Assembly: GCF_037646345.1 (NCBI RefSeq)
Contig: NZ_JBBEWR010000014.1
Coordinates: forward strand, 62,001 to 126,000
Reading direction: 5' to 3'
Source: Ascidiimonas aurantiaca
GTDB taxonomy: Bacteria > Bacteroidota > Bacteroidia > Flavobacteriales > Flavobacteriaceae
DNA: 64,000 nucleotides
Shown: piece after piece, positions 18,312 through 27,980 of the stretch
Position numbering within the stretch: position 1 is the stretch's first letter
Layout: each line of letters opens with the position of its first letter
Translations under genes and position numbers: made by a program
Notes under the pieces: model-generated
The model's database searches: none
Seen by the model: only the letters and a program-made list of their open reading frames with translations
What the model was told of the DNA's origin: nothing

Positions 18312-18354
18312 AAAAAGTTCTCTTAAAAACGTAAATTTTCCAAGAGAACTTTTC
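18312..18354. terminator. Bidirectional terminator hairpin
   Basis: AAAAGTTCTCTT (18313-18324) pairs with AAGAGAACTTTT (18342-18353), giving a T run on each strand. It closes the permease gene on the plus strand and could stop transcription from the metal operon on the other. Confidence 0.75.
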
Positions 18355-18575
18355 TGCTATCATGTATGGGGGTGGTAGTATAAACTCCATTCATTATGAC
18401 ATTGAGTATGGCTCAGGCAGGTCTAACACGGGTACCCTTTGTGTTCTTTTTATTTACCATTTATCCTTGGAAGAACTGTTTTATTACTGGTCTTATTCTC
18501 GATATTGTTCCATAATGATCATCTGGCATTTGCCAGTGACCGTGATGACATGGCAAAAACAGTATAGCTTTTTAG
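18355..18575. other. Non-coding stretch at the left end of the metal block
   Basis: About 220 bp with no gene I can support. A 39-codon hydrophobic frame (18396-18515, plus) is present but unconvincing. A GGGGTGGTAGTAT string at 18369-18381 partly resembles the tRNA-Pro 3' end (see findings). Confidence 0.35.
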
Positions 18576-20567
18576 TTATACAAGTCTATACCTTAACAGC
18601 CTCAATGCATTTATGACCACTACCAAAGTAGAGCCTTCGTGAATAGCTACGGCGATTCCTATATTAGCCCACCCCATAATTGTAGAGGGTATAAAGAGGG
18701 CAACAATCCCAAGACTTATCCATAAATTTTGCTTTATGATGGATTTGGCAATTCTGCTTAAACCAATGGCAAAAGGCAAAGTTTCCAGTTTATCTGCCAT
18801 TAATGCAATGTCTGCAGTTTCCAGTGCCACATCACTACCTGCGGCTCCCATAGCAATGCCTACCGTACTGTTTGCTATAGCAGGGGCGTCGTTTACCCCA
18901 TCACCTATCATGGCTATCTTTTTTTCTTGTTGTGCCAGTTGCTTTATGGCTTCAACTTTTTCTTCCGGGAGTAAACTTCCCCTGGCTTCGGTCAATCCTA
19001 TTTCTTTAGCCACGGCATCTGCTACTTTTTGGTTATCACCCGTAAGCATTATCATTTTTTTAATGCCTATTTTTTTTAACCGTACTAAAGTCTCTTTTGC
19101 TTTTTCCCTTGGTGTATCCATAAGCCCCAACATGCCCATGAATTCATGGCCACGTTTCATCAGCATTGTTGTCTTTCCTTCGCCTTCTAACGAACGTACT
19201 TTTTTAACCACCTCATCGGGAATACCATTGTCTGTATTTTCAAACAGTTCCAGATTACCTATATAAACGGATTCGCCCTGATATACTGCTTTTATTCCTT
19301 TTCCATGTACGGCTTCTATATGACTCGCATTTGGGATATCCAAACCAGGAGATAGTTGCATTCTTCCATCTCTAACTACTGCTTTAGCTAACGGATGGTC
19401 ACTTAATTCTTCAACGGCAATGGCCACTTTCAGCAGGTCTTCATTTGTGGTATTTCCAAAACTAATAACATCGGTCAATTTTGGTTTTCCTTCTGTAAGG
19501 GTCCCTGTTTTATCAAATGCCAAAGCAGTTAAAGTACCTAAGTCTTCTAATGGGCGGCCTCCTTTTATCAAAACCCCTCCACGGGCTGCTCTGGCTACGC
19601 CACTAAGTACTGCCGATGGTGTTGAAATGGCCAATGCACAGGGGCTTGCAGCGACTAAAACTGCTAAGGAACGGTATAAGCTTTCACTCCAGGTTTCGTC
19701 AATTACCAGAAAAGCAAAATTGAGTAGGATGACTAACAGGATAACCGAAGGCACAAAGATCTTTTCAAATTTATCGGTCAACAATTGCGTAGGCGATTTT
19801 TGTTCTTGTGCATTCTGGACCATGGTAACCAATCTGCTCAGGGTAGAATCCTGGGCTTCCTTGATTACTTTAACCTCCAAAACATTATTTCCATTTATGG
19901 TTCCTGAAAAAACACGACTTTCTTTGGGGATATTGTTATGATTCTCATAGTTTTTATGAGGATCTTCAATGGCTTTTTTATCTACAGGAACACTTTCGCC
20001 GGTAATAGGTGCCTGATTGATGCTACTTGCCCCTTTGACAATAATACCATCTGCCGAAATTTTGCTGTTGGGACGAATAACAATGATATCACCAATTTTT
20101 AATGTCTCAATAGCTACTTCTTCGGTTTTCTCCCCTTTTTTTAACAATGCGGTTTTAGGGGCTAGATCGGTAAGGGCGGCAATGGATTTTTTTGCTTTTC
20201 CCATAGCATAATTTTCTAAGGCATGGCCCAAACTAAAAAGGAACAACAACAAGGCACCTTCTGCCCATTCTCCCAAATAAGCTGCTCCTGCCGCTGCTAC
20301 AAGCATTAGAAAATCGATTTCAAATTCTCCTTTTGAAATTTTTGTAATGGCTTCTTTTAAAGTAAAATACCCTCCAAAAAAATAAGCAGAAAGGTAGAGG
20401 CCAAAAGGAAGGTTATCTGGAATACTTGCATATATTTCCAGTAGATATCCTATCAATAAACAAGTTCCACTTAAAATTGCAAAGTAGAGTTCTGTATCCT
20501 TCCCAAAAATACCTCCGTGGGCATGATGATGTCCATCTTCTTTATGATGTTTTTCGTTTCCCTTCAT
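18576..20567 (-). CDS. P1B-4 type heavy-metal ATPase
   Basis: A 663-residue P-type ATPase. TGES at 189-192, SPC at 308-310 in the metal-passing helix, DKTGT at 352-356, a GDGVNDAPAIA hinge and HEGST at 643-647. SPC in place of CPC together with HEGxT is the P1B-4 pattern (CoaT, CtpD, CzcP relatives), associated with Co, Fe or Zn export. There is no HMA domain; the N-terminus is instead His-rich (HHKEDGHHHAHGG). It is the last gene of the leftward metal operon, 14 bp after the Fur-family gene. The metal cannot be fixed from sequence. Confidence 0.92.
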   Translation of the reverse strand: MKGNEKHHKEDGHHHAHGGIFGKDTELYFAILSGTCLLIGYLLEIYASIPDNLPFGLYLSAYFFGGYFTLKEAITKISKGEFEIDFLMLVAAAGAAYLGEWAEGALLLFLFSLGHALENYAMGKAKKSIAALTDLAPKTALLKKGEKTEEVAIETLKIGDIIVIRPNSKISADGIIVKGASSINQAPITGESVPVDKKAIEDPHKNYENHNNIPKESRVFSGTINGNNVLEVKVIKEAQDSTLSRLVTMVQNAQEQKSPTQLLTDKFEKIFVPSVILLVILLNFAFLVIDETWSESLYRSLAVLVAASPCALAISTPSAVLSGVARAARGGVLIKGGRPLEDLGTLTALAFDKTGTLTEGKPKLTDVISFGNTTNEDLLKVAIAVEELSDHPLAKAVVRDGRMQLSPGLDIPNASHIEAVHGKGIKAVYQGESVYIGNLELFENTDNGIPDEVVKKVRSLEGEGKTTMLMKRGHEFMGMLGLMDTPREKAKETLVRLKKIGIKKMIMLTGDNQKVADAVAKEIGLTEARGSLLPEEKVEAIKQLAQQEKKIAMIGDGVNDAPAIANSTVGIAMGAAGSDVALETADIALMADKLETLPFAIGLSRIAKSIIKQNLWISLGIVALFIPSTIMGWANIGIAVAIHEGSTLVVVINALRLLRYRLV

Positions 20568-20581
20568 TATTTCCTTTTGTT

Positions 20582-20998
20582 TTAATCCATATTACATTTT
20601 TCACAAATCCCTTTTACGGTTAGGTTCATGTCTTCTGAGACATACCCTTTTGGAAGGTTAATTTGTGGGATTTTATAGTCAGTTAAGCAAACCGTTTCCT
20701 GGCATTTGTTGCATCTAAAATGTAAATGCAGATCATTATTTTCCCTAGAGGTAAAATAGTCTTCACAAATAGCATATTTTATGATACCCGTACCATCTTC
20801 TATCGAGTGCACGATACCCTTTTCTTCAAATGTTTTTATAGTGCGAAAAAGCGTACTTCGCTCTGAGGTTTTAAAATCTGTTTCCAATTCACCCAAGCTT
20901 ATGGCATTTTCTCTTTTTGCCAATAACTTATAGACCAACAATCGCATTGCTGTTGGGCGAACCCCTTTATTTTCAAGTATTTTTGCTATTTCTTCCAT
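20582..20998 (-). CDS. Fur family metalloregulator
   Basis: A 138-residue regulator. The DNA-binding half has GVRPTAMRLLVYKLLAKRENAIS and ERSTLFRTIKTFEEKGIV. The dimer half has HLHF (H91, H93) and two CxxC pairs (C96/C99 and C132/C135) for a structural zinc, as in Zur and PerR relatives. It lies between cusB and the P1B-4 ATPase and probably senses the exported metal. Which of Zur, PerR or another subtype it is cannot be decided here. Confidence 0.9.
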   Translation of the reverse strand: MEEIAKILENKGVRPTAMRLLVYKLLAKRENAISLGELETDFKTSERSTLFRTIKTFEEKGIVHSIEDGTGIIKYAICEDYFTSRENNDLHLHFRCNKCQETVCLTDYKIPQINLPKGYVSEDMNLTVKGICEKCNMD

Positions 20999-21149
20999 TT
21001 TTTTAACGAATTATTTCTAATGATCTCAAAAATCCCTAATGTTTTGTTATGCTCTATATCGGTTTTTAAAAGGGTTTGTTGTTTATTTTCCAATGGGAAG
21101 ATGTCGAACAGACCCTAACTAACCAATCAAAATCAATTTTAATATTTTA

Positions 21150-22406
21150 TCAATGACTATGCGATGTTTCACCTTTTTGCATTTCTGATATCAGGTAATA
21201 CGCATTATTAAATACAACCTGTGTGTTTTCCGGAAGTGGCTGCAATAACTTTATTTCTACCCAACCATCTTCGGTTATTCCTGTACGAATTTCAATAGGC
21301 TTTAACTCCCACTCGACTTCTCCGTTTTCCATATGTTTTTGTGCTGTAAAAATAAAAGGCTTTCCATCTTCTTCTATAATGGCATCTTCTGGTAAAGCCG
21401 TTACTGGTTCGGCACCAACCCTGATCTTTCCATTTATGTACATCCCTGGAATCAGGAAGTCCTCTTTATTGTCTATTTCGGCGTGAACGTGCACTGCTTT
21501 GGGGTTCTGCTCAAATTGCTTCCCTACGGAATAGATCTCACCCGAAAGATTACTGCCAGGAACCGATTCCAACGTAAAAGAAATTTTTTGTCCCTTTTTT
21601 ACTTTATGTATGTCTTTTTCAAAAACCATCAGATCGGCATGTATATGCTCATTATCCACAATCATGAACATAGGGGTTTGGGATGCCACGTACTGCCCAA
21701 TTTGAACAGTTACCTTTTCAATATAGCCATCAATAGGGCTTGTTACAGGAACATATTCGTAAATTTCACCGTTCCTGATTTTTGAAGTATTTATATTCAA
21801 TTGACGTAACTGCGATTCATAGCCTTTTACCTCTGCTTTGATAGATCGATACTCCGATTGTGTTTGCTGGAAAGTTTTTCCAGAACCTACCTTTTCCTCA
21901 TACAATCGTTTTTGGCGTTCGTATTCTTTTTCTAAAAACTGCATGCTGTTATAGGTTTTGATATAATTGGTCTGGATTTGGGCAAGATCAGGATGAGAAA
22001 GATAGGCCAGGGTCTGCCCTTTACGCACTTTATCACCTTCTATGACTTTAATGCTGCTTACGTTACCACCCAAAATAGCGGTTACCGTGGCTTCATATTG
22101 AGGGGGCACCTCCAATTGTCCGTTGGCTTTTACCACACCTGAAAGCGACTTTGTTGGTAAAGCACCTACTTTAATTCCCAAGCTATTGAATTTTAGCTCG
22201 GATAGATGCACTGCTTCACCTTCTTCTTCAGAACTCTCTTCATTTTCTTCGTGTTCCTCTCCTTCTTTATGGTCATGGGTTTCTTCTGTTTTTGAGGCTT
22301 CCTCCCCTACTGCTTGTTCTGTTCCTTCCTTGCAGCCCGTAAAAATGGCAAGCACAAGCGATACTATTAAAAATTTTATGATTTGTATTTTGATCTTATT
22401 GTTCAT
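21150..22406 (-). CDS. RND efflux periplasmic adaptor (CusB/CzcB type)
   Basis: A 418-residue membrane-fusion lipoprotein. The signal ends in a lipobox (VLAIFTGC), then an acidic, His-containing linker (HDHKEGEEHEENEESSEEEGE). The barrel/lipoyl parts (YEATVTAILGGNVSSIKVIEGDKVRKGQ and VTSPIDGYIEKVTVQIGQYV) flank a coiled-coil hairpin (about residues 145-210). The C-terminus has GMYINGKIRVG and ends SHSH. It links the inner-membrane CusA pump to the outer-membrane channel, which in this case is fused to the pump. Seven bp separate it from cusA. Confidence 0.92.
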   Translation of the reverse strand: MNNKIKIQIIKFLIVSLVLAIFTGCKEGTEQAVGEEASKTEETHDHKEGEEHEENEESSEEEGEAVHLSELKFNSLGIKVGALPTKSLSGVVKANGQLEVPPQYEATVTAILGGNVSSIKVIEGDKVRKGQTLAYLSHPDLAQIQTNYIKTYNSMQFLEKEYERQKRLYEEKVGSGKTFQQTQSEYRSIKAEVKGYESQLRQLNINTSKIRNGEIYEYVPVTSPIDGYIEKVTVQIGQYVASQTPMFMIVDNEHIHADLMVFEKDIHKVKKGQKISFTLESVPGSNLSGEIYSVGKQFEQNPKAVHVHAEIDNKEDFLIPGMYINGKIRVGAEPVTALPEDAIIEEDGKPFIFTAQKHMENGEVEWELKPIEIRTGITEDGWVEIKLLQPLPENTQVVFNNAYYLISEMQKGETSHSH

Positions 22407-22413
22407 CTTAAGT

Positions 22414-25400
22414 TTATTTAGAATTTTTCAGGTAATATTCCAATTGGTAACGACTGTCTAAGTAACTGTTGAAGGCTTCCCAACCGTTTACTTCAATACG
22501 AATGACGTCCCTTATATTCTGTAAGAAAGCTACATAGTCGATGGCCCCTTCTTTAAAGGCCAATATGGAACCTCTTTGCTGTTCTTTGGCCAATGGAAGC
22601 GCTTTATCCCTGTAATAGTTCCACGAGTTTTGCCACTTCATAAAATCTTCCCGCATATTGTCGTAGGCCGTTTTTACTTTTAGTTTTTCGGTATAAAAAT
22701 TCTCTTCGGCTATTTTTTTATCAATTTTCGCCCTTTGGGCCCTTCCCAGTTCAGGTCCAAAAAACAAAGGTATTTGTATGCCTACCTGATATTGATAAAA
22801 CCCTGATTCTCCGTTGATTTGTTGCCTGCCGTATTGTGCCTGGAACTTTGGCAGGAACTCAGATCTTTGCACTTTGGTAAGTGTATGGGCAACGTTAATT
22901 TCCTGCTTAGAGGTTTGCAGTAGCGGATGATTTTCCAGGGATATCGTTGTAAGATCAAACGGAACTTCTAAAGATGCTAATGAGACGTTTGGCACACTGT
23001 ATAAAGTGTCATTTACAAACCATTGGTTTAATTGTTGCAAAGCTTTATTGTATTCCCTAAATGCCTGTTCTTTTTGGATCTTGACCTCATTGGCTTGATT
23101 GGATGTGGCCAAATACTCCAGATTGGAAGAAGCTTCTGTCTCATACCTGATCCTGGCCGCTCTCTGGATATCCTGAAAAACGGAATCCATTTGTTTATAA
23201 ACCAGATACGTCTTCCTTTTTGTATATACATTTGCCCAAGACCTGCTTACTTCTCGTTCTATTTCCAAGGCAGTTAGGTTCACAAGGTTTTCTGCTAAAT
23301 TGATACGTTCCTTTTGCAACTTTAATTTGGGAGCAATACCAAACACATTAATGTCCTGCTGCTGTACCCCAATGGTATTAGATATGCCTTTGTCGCCATT
23401 GCCAACCTCTTCCTTTCCTGTAAATACTTGGGTATTTCCAAAATCAAAGGCTGTTTTTCGCATCGCTTTCTCTACTTCGATTCCGAGCTTTGCTGCTTTT
23501 AATCCTGGATAGTTGGCAAGGGCCATTTCCCTGGCTTTTTCCAGACTTATAGTTGGCAGACTATCCTGTAGAATCGTTTTGTTTTCTTGTATGCTTTCCT
23601 GGGCAGAAGCTGGAATGGAAAAACCCAATACGCATCCTATGATCAAGATAGTGGTTATCGCTTGTGGTTTTAGTGACGAAAACTTCTTCCGGTCTTTGTT
23701 CTCTCTCCTCTTTTCGATGAATGTATATAAAATTGGAAGTACAACAAGTGTCAATAAGGTAGCCGTCAACATACCTCCAATGACCACGGTTGCCAATGGT
23801 CGTTGTACTTCGGCACCGGCCGATGATGAAAATGCCATGGGCATAAAACCTAAAATATCTGTAGTCGCTGTTAACATAATTGGTCGTATTCTTTCTTTAG
23901 TTCCTGTTATTATTCTTTCCCGTATGTTGGTCATGCCCTCTTCCTTTAATGAATTAAATCGGTTTATAAGTACCAATCCGTTCAGTACGGCAACCCCAAA
24001 CAACACTATAAATCCGACCCCTGCCGAAATACTGAATGGCATATCCCGTAACCACAAGGCAAATATGCCGCCAATGGCTGCCAGTGGAATAGCGATGTAT
24101 ATCATTATGGATTGGGAAAAAGATTTTAAGGCAAAGTATAAGAGCACAAAGATCAAGAACAGTGCTATGGGCACTACGATGGTCAATCGCTCTTTGGCGC
24201 GTACCAGATTTTCAAACTCTCCTCCGTAGGTAATATAATAGCCTGGAGGCAGGTCTAGCTCGGCATCCAATTTCTGTTGAATATCAGTTACTACCGATTC
24301 CACATCACGCCCTCTTGCATTTATGCCCACGTAGGTCCTTCGAAAGGTGTTGTCGCGGGATATCTGCATAGGTCCCGGTACATAACTTATGTCTGCCACT
24401 TCTTTGATGGGCACCTGGGTGCCGTTGTCCAGATCAACATACAGAGAGCGCAGGTCTTCGATACTTTTTCGATGTTCCTCATCAAACCGGATAACCATAT
24501 CAAAGCGTTTTTCCCCTTCAAAAATAACTCCAGCACTACCACCCGCGAATGCGGCACTTATATAATCGTTTACTTTTTCAATATCAAGCCCGTATTGAGC
24601 CATCTTTTTTCGGTTGTACCTCACGGTCATCTGTGGCAGCCCTGATGTTCGCTCTGGGTTGACATCTCCCACACCTGGAACGGTTTGGATAATGGCTGCC
24701 ATTTCCTCGGCTTTTTGGGAAAGCACCCCTAGATCTTCACCATATAGTTTTACGGCAACATCTTCCCGTACTCCCGTTAACAATTCGTTGAAACGCAATT
24801 CTACAGGTTGGCTAAATACCAGGTTTACGCCTGTAAGTTCACTGTCCAGTTTATCCTTGATCTTATCGATGAGTTCCTCTTTTGAACTCGCAGAGCTCCA
24901 TTTGTCCATATCCTTTTCCAGGATGATGAACATATCGGCAATATCCATTGGCATGGGGTCGGTAGGAATATCGGCAACCCCTATTCTCGCCACGGCAGTT
25001 TTTACCTCTGGAAAGTTATCGATAAGGATACTTTCAATCTTGTTCGATACATCTATCGCCTCTGTCAATCCTGTTCCCGGGCGTAACAACGCTTGCATGG
25101 CAAGGTCGCCCTCATCCAATTGGGGAACAAATTCGCCTCCCATCCTTGAGAATACAAATCCTGAAACCAGTAATAAAGCCACAGCAGCCCCCACAACCAG
25201 GTTCTTTGTTTTTAATGCAGCCTTTAATATTGGCAAGTAGGCTTTTTGAATGCTTCCTATAATTTTATCACTGATTCTTTCCAGCCAGCTTTCAAATTTC
25301 CCGAACCAATTGTTTTTGTTCTTAACGGGTTTCATAAATAAAGCGGACATCATGGGAACATAGGTCAGACAGAGGAAAATAGCCCCTAGCATGGCAAACC

Positions 25401-26847
25401 CAAATGTGAATGCCATAGGGCGGAACATCTTTCCTTCAACTCCTGTTAGAAAAAGAATAGGGGCAAAAACAATAAGAATGATGATCTGCCCAAAAAATGC
25501 AGAGCCCATCATCGTACTTCCTGCATCATAGGCAACCTTATCCATTATCTCCTGATTGAATTTGAGTTTTCCGGAACGTATCCGTTTTTGGATTTCATAG
25601 ACTGTGCCTTCAATAATGATCACCGCACCATCTATTATGATCCCAAAATCAATGGCTCCCAAACTCATCAGGTTTGCCCAGACACCAAACTGTCTCATCA
25701 GGATAAAGGCAAAGAGTAGTGACAACGGTATTGTGGTAGCAGTTATCAATCCTCCCCTTAAACTTCCCAATAAAAAGACCAGGGCAAAGATGACGATAAG
25801 TGCTCCCTCCAAAAGATTTTGTGTAACAGTGCTTGTAGTACGCTCTATAAGGTTGCTTCTATCCAAAAAGGGTTTGATTTCCAATCCTTCAGGCAGTGAT
25901 TTTTCAACTTTTTGCATTCTTTCCTGAACATTGGCAATGACCTTATTGGGATTGGCTCCTTTCATCATCAACACCATTCCACCAACGGCTTCACGTCCAT
26001 CCTGGGTAAAGGCCCCGTAACGGACCTGACTCCCAAATTGTACTTTTTCGGCTATATCGGCAATAGTGATCGGCAGCCCGTTTTCATTTTTTATGGAGAT
26101 GGCCTTAATATTGTCCAGGGACCTTATCAATCCTTCCCCTCTTATGAAGTTTGCCATTTTGCTTTTTTCGATATAGGCACCCCCTGTATTGACATTGTTC
26201 CTTTCCAGAGCGGCAAATACCTCAGATATGGAAACACCCATGGCATTGAGCTTTTCGGGGTTTATGGCTATTTCGTATTGTTTTATGTTTCCTCCAAAAG
26301 AATTGACTTCCACAACACCATCTAACAGGGTCATTTGGCGTTTTACGATCCAATCCTGAATGGTACGTAAATCGGTAGGGGTGTACTTATTTTCAAAGCC
26401 CTCTTTTGGCTTGATGGTATATTGGTATATTTCTCCCAATCCGGTGGTAATTGGCCCCATAGAAGGGCTTCCAAATTTTTCCGGGATGCTTTCCCTGACC
26501 TCGTTCAGTTTCTCCTGTACCAATTGTCTGGGTTTGTAAATGCCCATGTCATCATCGAAGACGATGGTTACTACGGAAAGTCCAAAACGGGAAACGGAAC
26601 GGATTTCGGTCACATTCGGCAAGTTGCCCATCGCCAATTCTACGGGATAGGTCACGAATTGTTCAATGTCTTCTGTGGCAAGGTTCTTAGATACCGTAAT
26701 GACCTGTACCTGGTTGTTCGTGATATCTGGCACCGATCCCAGATTTACGGTGAACATGGACCAAATACCGGTTACGATAAGAGCCAGGGTCAGCAGTCCA
26801 ACAATAAATTTATTATTAATGGAGAACGCAATGATTTTATTGATCAT
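22414..26847 (-). CDS. cusA: CusA/CzcA heavy-metal RND pump fused to a TolC-like outer-membrane channel
   Basis: A 1,477-residue two-part protein. Residues 1 to about 1,040 are a complete HME-type RND pump: MINKIIAFSINNKFIVGLL first helix, DIEQFVTYPVELAMGNLP, ATTIPLSLLFAFILMRQFGVWANLMSLGAIDFGIIIDGAVIIIEG in the fourth helix, and a repeat of the fold. After an ERRRENKD-type linker there is a second signal-like helix (ITTILIIGCVLGFSIPASAQ) and about 400 residues of TolC-like helical hairpin (LEKAREMALANYPGLKAAKLGIE, later IRYETEASSNLEYLATSNQ). This pump-channel fusion is known in Bacteroidota metal operons. Cu, Ag, Zn or Co could be the substrate. Confidence 0.92.
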   Translation of the reverse strand: MINKIIAFSINNKFIVGLLTLALIVTGIWSMFTVNLGSVPDITNNQVQVITVSKNLATEDIEQFVTYPVELAMGNLPNVTEIRSVSRFGLSVVTIVFDDDMGIYKPRQLVQEKLNEVRESIPEKFGSPSMGPITTGLGEIYQYTIKPKEGFENKYTPTDLRTIQDWIVKRQMTLLDGVVEVNSFGGNIKQYEIAINPEKLNAMGVSISEVFAALERNNVNTGGAYIEKSKMANFIRGEGLIRSLDNIKAISIKNENGLPITIADIAEKVQFGSQVRYGAFTQDGREAVGGMVLMMKGANPNKVIANVQERMQKVEKSLPEGLEIKPFLDRSNLIERTTSTVTQNLLEGALIVIFALVFLLGSLRGGLITATTIPLSLLFAFILMRQFGVWANLMSLGAIDFGIIIDGAVIIIEGTVYEIQKRIRSGKLKFNQEIMDKVAYDAGSTMMGSAFFGQIIILIVFAPILFLTGVEGKMFRPMAFTFGFAMLGAIFLCLTYVPMMSALFMKPVKNKNNWFGKFESWLERISDKIIGSIQKAYLPILKAALKTKNLVVGAAVALLLVSGFVFSRMGGEFVPQLDEGDLAMQALLRPGTGLTEAIDVSNKIESILIDNFPEVKTAVARIGVADIPTDPMPMDIADMFIILEKDMDKWSSASSKEELIDKIKDKLDSELTGVNLVFSQPVELRFNELLTGVREDVAVKLYGEDLGVLSQKAEEMAAIIQTVPGVGDVNPERTSGLPQMTVRYNRKKMAQYGLDIEKVNDYISAAFAGGSAGVIFEGEKRFDMVIRFDEEHRKSIEDLRSLYVDLDNGTQVPIKEVADISYVPGPMQISRDNTFRRTYVGINARGRDVESVVTDIQQKLDAELDLPPGYYITYGGEFENLVRAKERLTIVVPIALFLIFVLLYFALKSFSQSIMIYIAIPLAAIGGIFALWLRDMPFSISAGVGFIVLFGVAVLNGLVLINRFNSLKEEGMTNIRERIITGTKERIRPIMLTATTDILGFMPMAFSSSAGAEVQRPLATVVIGGMLTATLLTLVVLPILYTFIEKRRENKDRKKFSSLKPQAITTILIIGCVLGFSIPASAQESIQENKTILQDSLPTISLEKAREMALANYPGLKAAKLGIEVEKAMRKTAFDFGNTQVFTGKEEVGNGDKGISNTIGVQQQDINVFGIAPKLKLQKERINLAENLVNLTALEIEREVSRSWANVYTKRKTYLVYKQMDSVFQDIQRAARIRYETEASSNLEYLATSNQANEVKIQKEQAFREYNKALQQLNQWFVNDTLYSVPNVSLASLEVPFDLTTISLENHPLLQTSKQEINVAHTLTKVQRSEFLPKFQAQYGRQQINGESGFYQYQVGIQIPLFFGPELGRAQRAKIDKKIAEENFYTEKLKVKTAYDNMREDFMKWQNSWNYYRDKALPLAKEQQRGSILAFKEGAIDYVAFLQNIRDVIRIEVNGWEAFNSYLDSRYQLEYYLKNSK

Positions 26848-26970
26848 TAGAAAGAAAATTTAACTCAGTTAAACTTTTCGATAGAAAGTGCATATAACAA
26901 AATCAACGAAATGAAAATATTGGCCTATCAGGATAGGTCTGAAAAGGATATAGTTATCCTAAAAACTGAA

Positions 26971-27285
26971 TTAAACTTGTGGTGGTTGTAATAAGGAATG
27001 GGTGAACTCTTTGCCCACGTTATCGAAATGGATACAAGGTTCCATAGAAATATCCATCATTATTGGCTCAAAACCTGGAAGCCCAAAATCTAAGATATGT
27101 ACATGACAGCAATGACATGTGCAAAACGGAGTACATAGGTCTAAAGCCCCCTTTTCAGAATGGTCTAAGTCCATGTCCATAGCAACTTCCATTTGAGCTA
27201 TATCATCAGGAAAGTCTGTATCATTACAAGGTTGCAAATTAAGTGCAAGGATGTAAAAAGATAATATGAGTGCTGCTATTTTCAC
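26971..27285 (-). CDS. DUF6660 family Cys-rich small protein
   Basis: A 104-residue protein starting at GTG 27285 (MKIAALILSFYILALN), with a signal-like helix, then an acidic segment and a Cys/His patch LDLCTPFCTCHCCHVHI. This form sits upstream of cusA in many Bacteroidota metal operons and probably binds metal in the periplasm. The longer frame beginning at 27342 is rejected because it would run back over the promoter. First gene of the metal operon; about 120 bp before cusA. Confidence 0.75.
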   Translation of the reverse strand: MKIAALILSFYILALNLQPCNDTDFPDDIAQMEVAMDMDLDHSEKGALDLCTPFCTCHCCHVHILDFGLPGFEPIMMDISMEPCIHFDNVGKEFTHSLLQPPQV

Positions 27286-27297
27286 AAAACAAAAATA

Positions 27298-27325
27298 CAA
27301 AATTAATAATGCACAGGCTGTGCAA
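27298..27325 (-). promoter_or_regulatory. Promoter of the metal-efflux operon with palindromic operator
   Basis: On the minus strand TTG (27325-27323), exactly 17 bases, and TAATTTTG (27305-27298) match the flavobacterial consensus. A perfect 7-1-7 palindrome, TGCACAG-N-CTGTGCA (27310-27324), fills the spacer, a good position for a repressor or MerR-like activator site. The start would lie just before the GTG at 27285. Confidence 0.65.
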
Positions 27326-27342
27326 AGTAACAACAGCGACAA

Positions 27343-27945
27343 TTACAAACTTGCTTCTTCCCTTAGTTTCTAAAACTTCTGGATGTGGTTGTCCATATTA
27401 ACGGTAGTTTTCTCAACGATTGCCTTTCTCCGGTATCCTGACCGTACTTTTCTTCTATCTGGAAGTTTCATGAATACAATGGTATTGGAAGATGTTATCA
27501 AAAGAATTGAACGACTTGTCCTTTTCAAGATATCTTTACTTAATGGCCTGGAAAGTGATCACCGCCCTCTCTTTGAATACAATTGTCTATGGCACTCCAG
27601 TAACCTGGCGTGTATATCGTCAAGATACTTATTGATTTCTTGTGCGCCTTTGGCCCTATGGTCAATTTTACCCGAAATAGGACACCAACATTCTTAGATA
27701 GTGGATCTATGGAAACTGATATTGGCAAGGATGCCTTCAAATCGGATGGCGGGCATAGATAGGAATCTGCCCATTTTTCTTTTTGGTGTTTTTTTATACC
27801 CACAAAATCAAAGTTTGTTGGGGTGGCAGGATTTTTTTGCATGATCTAAGAGAGGAAGTGTTGCTCAGAAAAACCCAACACCACTTTAGATACGGTCGTT
27901 TTTATGGCTCCGGTTTCGTAAATGAATTTACAGCCCGTTGCCAAT
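27343..27945. other. Gene-poor junction between metal block and tRNA genes
   Basis: About 600 bp. Frames of 100-104 codons exist on both strands but none looks like a conserved protein, and a minus-strand reading shifts frame near 27540. The DNA looks degraded. It contains a 14-base copy of the tRNA-Pro 3' region at 27820-27833. Confidence 0.4.
27820..27833 (-). repeat. Duplicate of the tRNA-Pro 3' end (possible att remnant)
   Basis: GGGGTGGCAGGATT is identical to 27983-27996 inside the tRNA-Pro gene, same orientation, 163 bp away; including three flanking bases the match is 16 of 17. Short copies of tRNA 3' ends are typical of integrase attachment sites. Confidence 0.5.
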
Positions 27946-27979
27946 AAAAAAAGCCAATGCAAATGCATTGGCTTTTTTT
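27946..27979 (-). terminator. Terminator after the tRNA genes
   Basis: A strong hairpin (GCCAATGCA / TGCATTGGC) flanked by seven A on one side and seven T on the other, one base beyond the tRNA-Pro 3' end. Confidence 0.85.
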
Positions 27980-27980
27980 G

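Noticed and set aside
18362..18616. An 84-codon plus-strand frame at the end of the P1B-4 gene
   Set aside because: It overlaps the ATPase gene and has no coding character beyond a hydrophobic patch.
23513..25240. Long open frames (208 and 238 codons) on the strand opposite to cusA
   Set aside because: They lie fully antisense to a well-conserved RND pump and have no recognisable motifs; they follow from codon bias of the real gene.
27540..27842. A 100-codon minus-strand frame and a 104-codon plus-strand frame next to the tRNA genes
   Set aside because: No recognisable domain; the minus frame begins within the tRNA-like duplicate and looks like decayed DNA.
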